A DNA stretch of 64,000 nt, from positions 32,510,044-32,574,043 of the forward strand of contig CM064423.1 of the NCBI GenBank assembly GCA_032690845.1, written 5' to 3'. This DNA is from Eleusine coracana subsp. coracana. Taxonomy: Eukaryota; Streptophyta; Magnoliopsida; Poales; Poaceae. This document shows positions 1-10,688 of the stretch, piece after piece. How positions within the stretch are numbered: position 1 is the stretch's first letter; every line of letters begins with the position of its first letter. The translations under genes and the position numbers were made by a program. The notes under the pieces were generated by a model, which ran no database searches, was not told the DNA's origin, and saw only the letters and a list, made by a program, of their open reading frames with translations.

Positions 1-137
1 CCACAGCCTGCACGCCCCGCAGCCACTGCCCCGTCGATCTGCCACGGGTGAGGCCGCGCCTCCCCATCGACCGCGACGGCTCGGTGTGCTCCGACCTCAA
101 GACCATCCGCCTCTTCTTCCAAAACTGCGCCGTCGAG
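1..137 (+). other. Exon-like open segment at window edge
   Basis: One frame is open from the window edge to a GAG|GTTCG donor-like site at 137/138. It is GC-rich, like grass coding exons, and contains the stretch DRDGSVCSDLKT. The only in-frame start candidate is a GTG at 48, so if real this is an internal or 5'-truncated exon. Downstream the frame runs into poly-C and an AC repeat, which are not coding. I do not recognise the product. Confidence 0.25.
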
Positions 138-165
138 GTTCGTGCGTTGCCCCCCCCCCCTCCGC

Positions 166-168
<3 letters not shown>

Positions 169-209
<41 letters not shown>
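169..209. repeat. (AC)n microsatellite
   Basis: About 20 perfect AC units directly after a run of C at about 151-160. It lies in what would be the intron after the exon-like segment. Confidence 0.95.
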
Positions 210-212
<3 letters not shown>

Positions 213-754
213 CCATCAGTCACATGGGCACCAACTAGGCATCCCTATAGGACAAAGATTTGATGCTCGATGAATCTGATAAGCCTTTCGATTATGTTGA
301 AGTGATTGATTTAGTAGTCATAGGCTCACAACATGTTCTAATCCTTCAATAGTCCGGTCTTTAGTCAGTGCCACGTTGCCTGATTCAATCAAGGCACTTG
401 CCTGTCGTGGTTGGCAGAATGAGTATCTTCCTTTGAATTGTGCTTGTATTTGTGCCCGTCACTTGTATTTGTGGTCGGATAACGTAATTTGAATTATGCT
501 TATTGTTGAGGGTAGAAACCAGGGGTGCCACATGGCACCCCTCGGAGGCCTATCAACATCCAAAGCAACAGATCCGCCGAAGCACCACTGAGGTGTCACC
601 CGCGTGGGCTCTACGAAGGGAATCCCCGTGCCAGCCGAGTCTCGGGAGCAAAGGCCATGCCACTCCTGATTCACTCGACCCTCCGAGAGTCAGGGGCCAA
701 AACCGGTCCGCCCGACCCCCATCCGGGGTCGAGGGCCCGCAACGTCTCACTCAA
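210..754. other. No gene seen; GC-rich unassigned tract
   Basis: 210-520 is AT-balanced sequence with no recognisable feature. 520-754 turns GC-rich with short overlapping ORFs on both strands and no codon-level signal. It may be an old transposon piece, but I cannot assign it. Confidence 0.4.
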
Positions 755-2381
755 TGAAAGTTGCCTAGAGGGGGGGGGGGTTGAATAGGTAAATCTAAAA
801 AATCCTGTGAAATTGGACTTAAACAAGTTTATCAGTCTGACCGGCAGTGCTGGTGATGGTGATCGGTAGTGCCGATGGCCAGTACCGATGGATGAGCAGA
901 CAGTCAAGAGAAAACTAGGTTTAAGTGGTTTCGTTGTTACTAGGTGATAATTGACTATAACAATAGTTGAAAGAAAGCTCTACAACAATAAGAAACAACT
1001 AAACAAATGCTACATAAGTAGATCTAGTAATTTAAGCAAATACAAGAACAAACCCTAGAGCATGAATAAATAGATAACAAGTAAATAAAGGAGCACACGG
1101 AGACACAAGATTTGTTACCGAAGTTCGGGCTCACAAAGAACCCTACGTCTCCGTTGAGAAGTCCACAAAGAATAGGGTCTCTTTCAATCCTATTCTCACT
1201 CAAGCGACCACAAAGATCGAGCTCAAGTTCTCCACTATCAATTCCCTTACGGGAGGATAATACAAACTTCTCGAGGCGTCACCACATAAGTTGGGAGCTC
1301 TACGGGCACCGCTAACCGTCTAGGAGCAAAGCTCCAAGAGTAACAAGCACAAGTCACATAGATGATAGATCGAATGCTCAAGAGTGGAATGGTGCTCTTT
1401 TCACTAGGAATCAATGACTCACTCAAGCCCTAGCTCAAGGAATCAAGCTTTGATTTAGAGAGGGAGAGTGAGGAGAGTGAAGCTCAAAAGTGCCAAATGA
1501 TTTTCAGGTTTTAGGGAGGAGGCACGAAGTGGGATGAGAGCCTTTTATACAAAGGGCTCAAAAAGAGCCATTGGCCTGTCTGGACACCCCGCACCGGCAC
1601 TGCCGATCGAGCCATCGGCACTACCGGTAGGGTTTCTGACACACTGTCATAGATCTGCAGACAAGGATTCGGCCCGCACCGACACTGCCGATTAGGACAT
1701 CGGCACTACCGGTGAGGCAGCCACAGAGAGGAGAAGTGGTCTTTGGAGACCTTGACTGGCACTGCCGATCAAGCAGACCGGCATTGCCGATCACAATCAG
1801 CCAGAGAGCCCGAGGAAAAACCGTCTTTGTGGAGAGGGGACCGACACTGCCGATCTGGGGACTGGCACTGCCGGTGAGCTATAACCAGAGCCAGATAGAA
1901 AGAGTGGCTCTCTAGGAGTCATAACCGGCACTGCTGATCATGGGACCGGCACAGCCGGTGAGCTACAGCCTGAGAGCCAGAGATTTCTGGACTTCACAGC
2001 GCCTCTGGAAAGGGGGATTGGCACTGCCAATAGAGGCCACCGACACTGTCGATAAAGGCAAAAACAGAGGACGACAGAGGTGGTATTTTGAGAAATTTGA
2101 GCATTTGACTTTACCATATTCATGAATTATACCCCTCTTAATAGTACGGCTTACCTATACTCAAGAAAGAAAAATAAAACTCCATGATCTTTATTCTTGA
2201 GTAGATTTTTGGACCTTCAACTTGAGACGAATGACCATCTCCTTTTCCCTTTTTGTATCAATACATTTTATTCAACAATTTGAGATAGTCATTTACACAC
2301 ATGCTCAATAAAAACATTAGTCCATTCTTAATTGTATTGACGACAATCACTAAAAAAAATTAGGGGCCTAGATGCACTTTC
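755..2381 (-). repeat. 3' LTR of element E (1,627 bp)
   Basis: Starts TGAAAGTTGCC and ends TGCACTTTCA, giving inverted ends TGAAAGT/ACTTTCA, and lies next to a polypurine tract. A minus-strand TATAAAA lies at 1543-1549. The U3 part (about 1585-2060) carries paired imperfect palindromes of the ATCGGCAGTGCCGAT type about every 84 bp. The far end carries two more units near 840-890. Confidence 0.93.
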
Positions 2382-2397
2382 AATCTCCCCCTTTTTT
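2382..2397 (-). promoter_or_regulatory. Polypurine tract of element E
   Basis: Minus strand reads A7-GGGGGAGAT and abuts the LTR. A second tract, TTAGGGGGAGCTC, lies at 2473-2485. Several such tracts are usual in Sireviruses. Confidence 0.85.
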
Positions 2398-2867
2398 TAT
2401 GATTGATGACAATACAACTAAACTTTATAGAAAATTGTAATAAGATTCATTTTATGATATAAAAGAGATGTTGAGCTCCCCCTAAGTGTGTGCATGTGAG
2501 AAATAATGATCAATGAATAACAATGCACATATTTAAAGAAAAGTGTAAGAGCTTTCTCTAAAGGCATGCATAAGAGTCAATTTGCAATAATTAAGCATTA
2601 AAGCGAGAAACAATGAAAATGACAAGAATTTCCACAAAAATGCATCTAGAAAGTGAAAACCAACAATACATCATCACAAAGGACATGAATGGCACAAGAA
2701 CTCATAAAACATAAAACATAAACTTAGCAAATAGTTTTATAAACCACATGAGCACAAACTTGTCCATCACTCTCACACCTCACAAAATAAGACTAAAAGA
2801 TAAGTACTTCTCGCCCTTTGGCATCACAACACCAAAAAGGGAAAAACAAAGACGGAAGCACACGAAG

Positions 2868-5425
2868 TCACTCATTCGCACTATCAACGTCATCATCCTC
2901 AGCATCATCATCGCCTGCCGACTGGACCAATTGTGATGCCTGAGTGTAGAAGCCCCATGGATCATCATAGGAGGTGATATCTGGCAGGGGAGTAAGCTCC
3001 ATAGTGGGTGGCAGCTGAACACTAGCAGAGGTGGCAAGAAGAGCCATATCTGATCTCATCTGAGTAAGCATCTCTCATTGCTCTCGCACTGCAACCGCTG
3101 TGTCCCGGCACATGCAAAATATCGATTTAATAGCACGAGTGACCTTGGACAAGCAACAGCGAGGGGCAGTACTAGGGCCTGCTGCTGCTGAAGTCTGAGG
3201 GGCATCTGTGGCCACTGGGGGAGGAGATCCATCTTTGGGAGTTGTGGTAATGAGAGGAAACCTCTTCGACGTGACTGAGGGATGCTTGTGATCACAAATG
3301 AACTGACAGCCCACAACACGCAGAATCATCTTCATGATGTAAGGAGCATCGATCAAAGAGGCCTTACTGGTATAGGAGTTGTAGAGGATCTCTGTCCAGA
3401 TGAAATCAAAGACACTGAATGGTTCTGCTCCCTCTCGCATAGCAAACATCAAGATCTTGGTGGAACTCAGAATGTGTGTGTGATCCCCCACCTTAGGAGT
3501 CAAAGTCACTCTAAGCATGTTGTTGAGAACACGAAAGTAAGGCGTCATGCCATGGTATGAACCAAACTCAACCCCATGCTTAGGGTCTACATAGCGGACA
3601 TCATACATGAGGGCCCACTCACTCTCCTCCTGAGGATCAAAGATGGTTGCCTTGGGCTTCGCTCTGTCAGTCTCATCAAAACCAAGAATTTGTGAGAAGT
3701 TGAAGTAGGTGACAGTGAAGCGGTTGCCCTCAATAGTCCAGTGCAGCTTGGAGTCCATGTGATTCTCCTCCTCAATCTCAATCCACAGAGTGGAGTAAAA
3801 CTAGGCAATGATCTTATCATGCCAGTGCTGATGCAAGCCCATGATATCTCACTACTAGAAAACACCCCCTATAGATACGCTTTATTTTGGGTTTAGATAC
3901 GCTTATTCCGCCTTTATCAAAATATAGATACGTTTTTATAATTCGTGTCGGAGGCGTCCTCCGCACGTACCGTGTCAGAGCTTGGTTGATATGCTTTTTA
4001 AAAATATGTCTACCAACAAACAAGACGTTTCCTTGAGATGCTATAAATCATACATATGTTTGTAGATATGTTTTCATGAATGTGTTTATATGACATAGGT
4101 ATTAGAGTAGACACATTTTATGACATGTTAAAAAGATTAGACACAATTTCATTGATATGTTTATATTGTGTTGCTACTAGCATATTATTGTTTTAGAGCC
4201 TCTTCTAAGTGATTGATTTTTTTACATAGTTAGCAAGAGTCGAACCTGTGACCTCCTTGTTTTTTACATGCTTATCTAACCAGCTCACCTTCAAAGGAAA
4301 CTTGATTAGATTGAGATATTCTTTCTTTTATACCCATATTTTCTTAGTGTTTTGGTGTTCCTAGGATTTTGCATAACGTGCCAAAAATGTCTCTAGAGAG
4401 GATTGATACGATCAAAACATGCCTAATATCATCTCATGTTTTATATGTTTTCAATAACATCTTAAGAAGCATGTTTGATGTGGCTAGATACGATTAAAGC
4501 GTATCTAAATTTCTGATGTCCTTAGAAACATGTCAAAATGTGTCCTTTCGGTGACTACCAACGGTTCAAAGCGTGTCTAAAATTGTAACACTTTGTGATG
4601 TTTTAGAAAGAGTGTCAAAAAAATATGTTTATTATATTATTGACATTAAAGCATATCTAAAATCATATCATATTGATATGTTCTTATAATTGTATTGAAA
4701 AGTGTCTCTAGCTATTAATGTAGAGACGTTTATAAAAATGTAGCAATACAAACGTGTCTAGAAGATATTTTTGTTGTAGTGTCTGTCAAGTTTCTCCTGT
4801 CACACTCTGCCCGGATCAGCTGAAAAGTGGGATCATTAGCTGCTGCCATCCTGTCTCTGTCAATGCACTTCATGGGAGCAACTCTATGAGTGGTCTTCTT
4901 TAAGATGTTCTTGTACTAGGCAACCTAAGTCAAGCCCCAAAATCTGGTATCTGAGATGCCTGGGTTCTTGGGCTAGGTCCAGGGGTTAGTGTGGCGGTAC
5001 TCTCTCATCTCATCCCTGGACAAAGCCACTAGAATCTGGAACTCCTCAGACATCTGTGGTGCCAACATCTGATATGTGACTGAGGAGTGCATGGGTCCAG
5101 GCTGATGAACGACCTCATCCTCAGAGTCATCACTGTACTCATTGCCCTCCTCACTCGCCTGTGACTGAGCCTCTTCTTCCTCTTCCTTTAAGCCTTCCTC
5201 ACTTTCCTCATCTACACTAGGAGAGGGAGAGCGAGGCGAAAGGGCTTTGCCTTTGCCCTTCCCACAACCCAAACCAAGACCCCGGGAGGTGGTTTGGCCA
5301 GGGTCTCCACCTCTGCTCCGTTTGCCACCTCCACCTCGTCGAGCAAGGGGAGAGGCAGCTGGATCGAAATCCTCGTCGGAGTCACTGGGAGTTCCCGGAT
5401 GCTTCTGCCTCTTGCCACCTGGCAT
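2868..5425 (-). pseudogene. Env-like third ORF of Sirevirus E
   Basis: The start ATG (5425) follows a splice-acceptor-like CTCCTTGACAG. The N-terminal part is basic and serine-rich (GGKRQKHPGTPSDSDEDFD, then a KGKGKA patch), followed by an acidic stretch. The central part (RDEMREYRHTNPWT, then PMKCID, RNLT, HQHW, MDSKLHWTIEGNRF) matches D's gene nearly residue for residue. The tail is acidic (DDDAEDDDVDSANE, stop at 2868). Without the CACTA insertion the gene is about 541 codons, the same as in D. The central part resembles the plant 'putative plant transposon protein' region found in Sirevirus env-like ORFs; this is from memory. Stops at 4973, about 4930, about 3800 and 3075 look like CAG-to-TAG, TGG-to-TAG or CGA-to-TGA changes. 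True membrane fusion function is unproven for this class. Confidence 0.85.
3850..4781. mobile_element. Non-autonomous CACTA transposon, 932 bp
   Basis: Begins CACTACTAGAAAACACC and ends TTTTTGTTGTAGTG, with inverted ends of the CACTA superfamily. A 3-bp target duplication TCT lies at 3847-3849 and 4782-4784, the size expected for CACTA. Inside are many subterminal motifs such as AGATACG, GTGTCTA and TATCTAAA in both directions. There is no transposase ORF. It interrupts the env-like gene of E, whose reading frame resumes on the other side. A tRNA-like stretch lies at about 4229-4290. Confidence 0.93.
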
Positions 5426-5439
5426 CTGTCAAGGAGAGG
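5426..5439 (-). promoter_or_regulatory. 3' splice-site-like sequence before env-like ATG (E)
   Basis: Minus strand reads CCTCTCCTTGACAG directly followed by ATG. The pyrimidine tract and CAG are kept in element D (45109-45122). This suggests, but does not prove, a spliced env message. Confidence 0.55.
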
Positions 5440-6002
5440 TGAAGTAGTGTGAGATATTCCAACAAAACAGTACTGAGCTGCTGTCTGTTTGCCCGGATCA
5501 GCAGTGCCGATGGGTGGCATCGGCAATGCCGGTGGGTCAAACAAAGAGCAGCCCAAGTGAAAAAGCTCTCTGGCTGGCCCAACCGGCAGTGCCGATGACT
5601 ACCATTGGCAGTGCCGATCGGTTCGAACAGACTGCTGCAATGAATACTTAGGGTTTTGAATCTCCTGATCGACAGTGTCGGTGGAGGCCATCGGTAGTGC
5701 CGACTGAGGGGGATTGAAACCCTAAAACCATAAAACTTGAAATAGCCACTAAAACTTTACCAAATTACATGGGTGACTAAATTACTCCTAGATGATCATC
5801 TCTATCAAGTGAAATTATGCAAAAACATGAGGCATTGCGAGATTCAAAAGATGGAGATTTTTAAAAATACCATCAAAAACTCCTTCAAATCCGGGAGGAG
5901 ATGGAGGAGGGAAGGTGTTGGAGATGATTTGATCCACTTCCCGCTTGATTCCACGAAGATTAGCACAGTTATTAGGAAGATTGAAATCGGATAGAATTGG
6001 GA

Positions 6003-6028
6003 AGAGAGAGAGAGAGAGAGAGAGAGAG
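6003..6028. repeat. (GA)n microsatellite
   Basis: About 13 GA units inside the pol-env intergenic region of element E. D carries only a short CT-rich stretch there, so the expansion is specific to this copy. Confidence 0.9.
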
Positions 6029-6058
6029 GTGCCGAGGGTTGCTGGAACTAAGAGGTGG

Positions 6059-6081
6059 CTCGGTCCCGTGAGGGGACCGAG
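6059..6081 (-). promoter_or_regulatory. Conserved hairpin upstream of env-like gene (E)
   Basis: CTCGGTCCC and GGGACCGAG form a perfect 9-bp stem around a 5-base loop. The same hairpin with the same loop (read in element sense, CTCAC) occurs in D at 44473-44497. Role unknown. Confidence 0.6.
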
Positions 6082-6479
6082 TCGATTTCAAAAGGCTGGA
6101 CCCTGCATCGGCAGTGCCGATGGTGAACATCGGTAGTGCTGATGAGGGTTGCCCGAGGGACAAAAATCCCAGACAGAAGGCTCTCTGTTGAAAATCTGAT
6201 CGGCAGTGCCGATAATGGTACCGGCAATGCCGATCCACTGAAGATCAGACAAGACTGAGCACAAGAAAATGGAGGTGAGTTTTCAAAATAGTTTTTGATG
6301 GACAAGGAGACATCTTGACATCATATGGTCAGCCAATAATCAACAATACATAACAATGACCATATTTTGACAAGATTTGATCTAGTGATCAAGAAACAAC
6401 CTTAATAGCAAAAATAATAGATTTTTGACATAAAGCAATGATTTTTGCGATAATAAGACAATCACCATTCAGATGTGCA

Positions 6480-6890
6480 TGTCTCGTTGCCACCTTCCAG
6501 GTTCATAACTAGTGCCTGTATCTGAGCTTGCTAATTGGTAACAATGCTCCTCAGTTTAGCATTCTCAACTCATAGGATCTCTAGCTCTTCCCAAGCTTTA
6601 ACTAGCCACTTTTTGCAGCCATCTTGCCACATGAATAACCCACATGACTGCAGTATGAATAGCAAAAACATCATCAGTGTTAATGCGCTGACATGTGGGC
6701 CCTAGCAGGTGTGTTCCTTAGGAATTTTCACCACACAAACATAGAATACTTTCCCAATATTTTCTATTTTTTCATTCTTGCTGGTCCGCTCTTTAAAGCG
6801 TTTGTTTCTACAACTGGAGCACAGCATCAAGGGAAAACCACTCCACCCACTCATCTCCTCTGTCCAAACTGACATTGATGAATAAACCAA
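6480..6890 (-). pseudogene. GRF-type zinc-finger protein remnant
   Basis: Exon 1 (6890-6732) contains CSSC, then IGKVFYVCV before a GTGAAA donor. Exon 2 (6647-6480) starts after a CTGCAG acceptor with SCGLFMWQDGCKKW, followed by a helical tail with KLRSIVTN and IQALVMNLEGGNETC. The Cys spacing and FYVC/LFMW residues fit the GRF zinc finger common in small grass proteins. Splicing joins VFYVCV to SCGLFMW in frame. Two in-frame stops in exon 2 (after EIL and after SIVTN) show it is dead. Its 3' end is cut exactly where element E begins. Function cannot be inferred beyond a nucleic-acid-binding-type finger. Confidence 0.7.
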
Positions 6891-7502
6891 ACAAAGAAAT
6901 CATCATTTTGCTAAAATTTAATCATGAGTTTTTGAAATAATCTCCCAATAAGTATATTGTACTAATCTAAATATTCCAAAAAATTGCTAATGAAATCCAA
7001 TAAATACTCCATCATGGTCAGAGCTAGTACTAGTACAGTTCAAAAGGGTGAGGGTCGCAGACTATAAAATGACAGGAAGAGCAATAAACACAGGAGGCCG
7101 GCCGAGCAGACCAAATTGGGCATTTTTCGGCAATCCCTTCTACTCCAACTTCGGCACCTTCGAGCCCCATTCCCGTCCACGACGAGATCACCGATGGGTT
7201 AGGAACTCAGAAATTTAGGGTTTGGGGGCTCACTGGAGACCACCCCTGATCGATCCGAAAGAACCTACCATCAAACCACCGGCCACTGGCCCCGCCCCGC
7301 CAGCCCACTGCCTGCCACGGCCTCCGGAGCCGTCGCCGCCCGCCGCACGGCCCGGACCATAGTCCATGTATGGAGAGGAAGAGGGAAGGAAGAGTTCGAC
7401 AAGAATCTTACCCGTGAGAAAGTGAGCACCGGAGGTGACAACCCCCATCGGGTAGGTTGCATCGGCAATCCGCCGCAGCTCTCGCCTTCGTTGCGTTTGG
7501 TT
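6891..7502. other. Probable 5' flank of the GRF remnant
   Basis: 7060-7460 is GC-rich and on the minus strand contains AAACCCTAAATT, often seen in grass 5' leaders. Short ORFs on the minus strand (7230-7468) look like GC-rich noise. No promoter element can be placed firmly. Confidence 0.3.
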
Positions 7503-8289
7503 TTTGAAGCGGAGTTACGATTGAGAGGAGAGAATTGGTGATTGCACTCTGCTTTCGGTGTGGAAACTAGAAAACAGTGGACTTCATAAATTCGTTGGGT
7601 TGAGGGGAGTTACCGGTGGGAGAAGGAGAAGAGGGAGTTGCAATTTTACTAGGCTTTTGGTTTTTGAAGCGGAGTTACCGTTGAGAGCAATATATAATTT
7701 ATTTATTTTATAATTTAGATTTATATTCTTATAATTTGATAAACATTTTGAATAAGAAGAACGGATTTATATTCTTATAATTTAACAAATATTTTGAATA
7801 AGAAGAACGGTCAACTGAGAGGGCTAAAAGTCAAACAATGCTTACATTTTAGAACGGAGATAGTGGTTGTTGATTTTATGTTGAAAATAGGAAAAAGTAA
7901 CTGATATGCAGGCTACAAACATAACGTGTAGTAGTGTTAAGCTGACACAAGGATTTTCGTGCATGAGAGAAATTTAGCCGTCGTGGCCTACCTCCAGCTT
8001 GGCCTGAACGTCGGCTCGGCTCGGTCCAGCTCGAAATGGAATCGAGCTGGCTCGGCTCCGCTTGTAATTTTTATGAGCTAGAATGCGAGCTCGGCTTGGC
8101 TTGGTACGAGCTCGAGCCAACTTGTTCACCTCGTAAGCTCAACATATAATGAACCACATAGATAAATAAATATATTTTAAATGTTTATAATAATTAAAAT
8201 TTTTGGTTATATCCATGTCTAACACCATGATGTTTGAAGCGGAGTTACCGTTGAGAGGAGAGAATTGGCGATCCCACTCTGCTTTCGGT
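7503..8289 (+). repeat. Three direct repeats plus a 46-bp tandem pair
   Basis: The segment TTTGAAGCGGAGTTAC..TTGAGAG occurs at 7503-7559, 7663-7687 and 8233-8289. The first and last copies continue together to CTCTGCTTTCGGT. Between copies 2 and 3 sits AT-rich DNA that includes a 46-bp unit repeated twice (7718-7763 and 7764-7809, four or so mismatches) and a Stowaway-like end near 7846-7865. Around 8000-8130 lies a cluster of GAGCTCG-type words. The pattern fits an insertion or duplication in an old non-coding region. Confidence 0.6.
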
Positions 8290-9345
8290 TAGGCTTTTTT
8301 CCTGCACACTGCAAGTGATAGGCTTTTGTGCAGTTCGTGGGTGAAATAGTGGTTAAATTTTGAATTAAATCCTGGAAAAGACTTATCACTGCTGCATAAA
8401 TCCTGAGAAAGGGGCGGGTCGGTTCGACCCGTTCGCTGCCCCTGCGATCCCTGGACGGCTACAAGGGTTACGGTTCGCCCCGCCCCGACTGTTTTGGAGA
8501 AAACCGTTGGCCGATGGATCGGATCACCGTGGGTCGCTCCGCTCTTGCATGCACGTCGTCCGTACGCGTATGTTGCTCCGTCGTCCGCTGTGTACGTACA
8601 TGTACATCCTAGTTGCTCCGTCGTCCGCCTTGCATGTTGTCTCTAAAAATGAGCTGGAGCTAATATACGTAACATACAAAAAAACACATGTTGCTATTTA
8701 ATCATTCTGAAATGGAGCCTGTCAAGGGCGTTTTGCCTTAAAAAAAACACTCCATATATATTGTTTCATAAACTATGCCTCTTAACTGCTAAGGAAATAT
8801 GCAACAAACAAAAAGGACATCAAAATAAAGGTTTTAGGACCCGGAGCAAAGAGGCCAAAGACATCTGCCGAGTGCCGACGATAATAACTAAGAACATGGC
8901 AGATGCTTCAGACTAGTCAACTTATTCAGATATCAAGAAATATAAGTAGCTTTGATGTTGAAAACCTGTCGTTTGCTGAGTCTGCATAATGTTGACTGCA
9001 CAGTCAATTTCTTCAATGCTTGAATATTTCTCCAGTAGACTTGCAAAATACCATGCAAAGTCTTAAAACGCAACAATGGAAACTCAACACGTAATACAAA
9101 AGCAACACAATATACACCATACAAAGTTACACTTGGTTGACTATACATGCGACAATGAGTTTTCGCTCTAAACACACTATTACTATTAGGTTTGTTCCTC
9201 CCTTGTTGTTCAAGGTGGCCCACGAACTGTGACCCTGTTACTGTCCGTTCTTTCATATTTTTGTCATTGTGCTTGTCGATTTTGAAGCTTGTTGTCACTA
9301 TTTGTCTTGTTGTCCACGTATGAAGTAGATGTTTCGTCGATAATC
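8290..9345. other. No gene seen
   Basis: Contains a duplicated GTTGCTCCGTCGTCCGC (about 8571 and 8611), AT-rich DNA, and at 9080-9143 a 62-bp segment found again at 18398-18459. A 121-codon minus-strand ORF (8933-9298) has no recognisable motif. Confidence 0.4.
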
Positions 9346-9460
9346 CACTACCACAAAAAAGTCCTATAACGACGGGTAAAAAGATGCTGTAGTGACAGAG
9401 GGATCATTTGCCACCAAGCATCTGTAGATAAAAATCCACCGCAAAAGCGGCGATGTGGTA
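9346..9460. mobile_element. Possible orphan CACTA terminus
   Basis: CACTACCACAAAAAAGTCC followed by sequence rich in short repeats resembles one CACTA end. I could not find the partner end or a 3-bp duplication, so this may be a fragment or chance. Confidence 0.3.
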
Positions 9461-9879
9461 GGCGGGCCAATCCAACACTGCTAGAATCACAGTACTAGCA
9501 GCGGACGATAAGATGACCCGCTGATACCAAGAAAACCAGAAAAAATCAGGGCCACTTATGGGACAAACCTAGCTACCGTTGACGAGCACCTTGTTGATTT
9601 GAAGGCGGCGGCAACTTCCGCGGCCTTACTTCTATATGATTTTATTGGTTGTCTAAAAAATAAAATAAAATTATTCCTCTCTAATGTTAGTTTCATGGTG
9701 TTTTAATTTTAGAAAATCGTGTAAACCCAGTTTCATCTAGATGAAACTCTTCTCATCTCTCTTTATAAATTTCTTACCATGTCATCAAATTTGTTTATGT
9801 GACATCTCATTTAATAAAAATGAAACTCCTATTTTTAAGATCAAATTTCCTATTTGCCATTGGAAATTACACTCTTCTC
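9461..9879. other. No gene seen
   Basis: AT-rich sequence with two short look-alikes of GTTTCATCTAGATGAAAC palindromic type around 9730. Nothing else is supportable. Confidence 0.35.
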
Positions 9880-10154
9880 TTACTTCATCGAAATTTTGCA
9901 CTTCTTCGTGGGAATGAAGCGTGGAAAATGCCGGCCGCGGAAAAAGCAGCCGTCGCGGAGGAAGCCGAGCAGGGGAGGTGTTCTGTGGAACGGGCGGTAG
10001 CTGCTCAGGAAGGCGGGGTGGAAGAGGAGGTGACGCCAGCGCTTGCAGATGAGGGAAGCGTGTATAAGGCACACTGGGTCACTCGCGGAAGATAGAGGAG
10101 GATGGCAGTGATGAAATCATCGACCAGCTTTAGCAGCGACCTCGGCGGCGCCAT
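9880..10154 (-). pseudogene. F-box protein fragment, frameshifted
   Basis: Minus-strand ATG at 10154 starts an F-box-like N-terminus (MAPPRSLLKLVDD, then ILLYLPR). The next frame continues with CLIHASLICKRWRHLL and FHRTPPLLGF, the usual grass F-box pattern. A one-base loss just after LYLPR explains the shift. The frame ends at 9880 without the C-terminal substrate domain, so it is both truncated and broken. Intact relatives act as substrate receptors of SCF ubiquitin ligases. Confidence 0.65.
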
Positions 10155-10688
10155 GGTAGCCTCTTGCTTAGTGAATCTAGGCCGAAAACCCGAGATTAGG
10201 GTTCATGGCAGATTGGGGAAAGTGGAAGAGCGAGCTAGCGGCGGGGAGATCCCGCATTTGCTTGGACCGGTCCACAGCATCGGCATGAGAAACTCAACAT
10301 GCATGTTCTTGAACGATAATCGAAAGAGCAACACTAACCAGATAACAATCAACACTCACACGAATAAATCAACACTAAAATGAAAAAGCAATTCTCAAAC
10401 AGAAAATCAACAGTTGGGTGGATGTGAAATCACGGGCCGACATACACTGGTGCTAACATGGATGGCCCGAACTCAACAGGTAGACAGCACTGAGTGTGCA
10501 CCCAAACTCAAGATGGAGCCAGAAAACTGAACACGTCCATAGCACTGTCCAAGTTAAAAAAAAATATGGATGAATGAAGCATCCAGACCATGAACATTCC
10601 TAGGATGCATTACAGATACAAAGCATACAGAACTCTTGGTTATAATTAACGTAATATACACAAGTCCAATCCAGACACACAATTAGCT
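10155..10688. other. F-box 5' flank and unassigned DNA
   Basis: 10155-10290 is GC-rich with AACCCTAAT on the minus strand, consistent with a leader. 10290-10390 holds A-rich words (ACTCAACA, AGCAACAC) like those at 9080 and 18400. The rest shows nothing recognisable. Confidence 0.35.

Larger units (their letters stand above)
755..6479 (-). mobile_element. Truncated Sirevirus-type copia element E
   Basis: On the minus strand this holds the pol-env intergenic region, the env-like gene, the polypurine tracts and the 3' LTR of the same family as element D (36837-48953). Similarity to D ends at about 6479, just past where D's pol stop codon would lie, so gag, pol and the 5' LTR are missing. At the break the sequence passes directly into the 3' end of a GRF zinc-finger pseudogene. 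With one end gone, no target duplication can be read. A CACTA element sits inside the env-like gene. Confidence 0.9.

Noticed and set aside
8000..8130. Cluster of GAGCTCG palindromic words as a regulatory array
   Set aside because: Common low-complexity motif of old grass transposons; no spacing rule is visible.
9346..9460. Full CACTA element carrying the F-box and Ulp1-like fragments
   Set aside because: No matching right end or 3-bp duplication was found between 9.5 and 22 kb.
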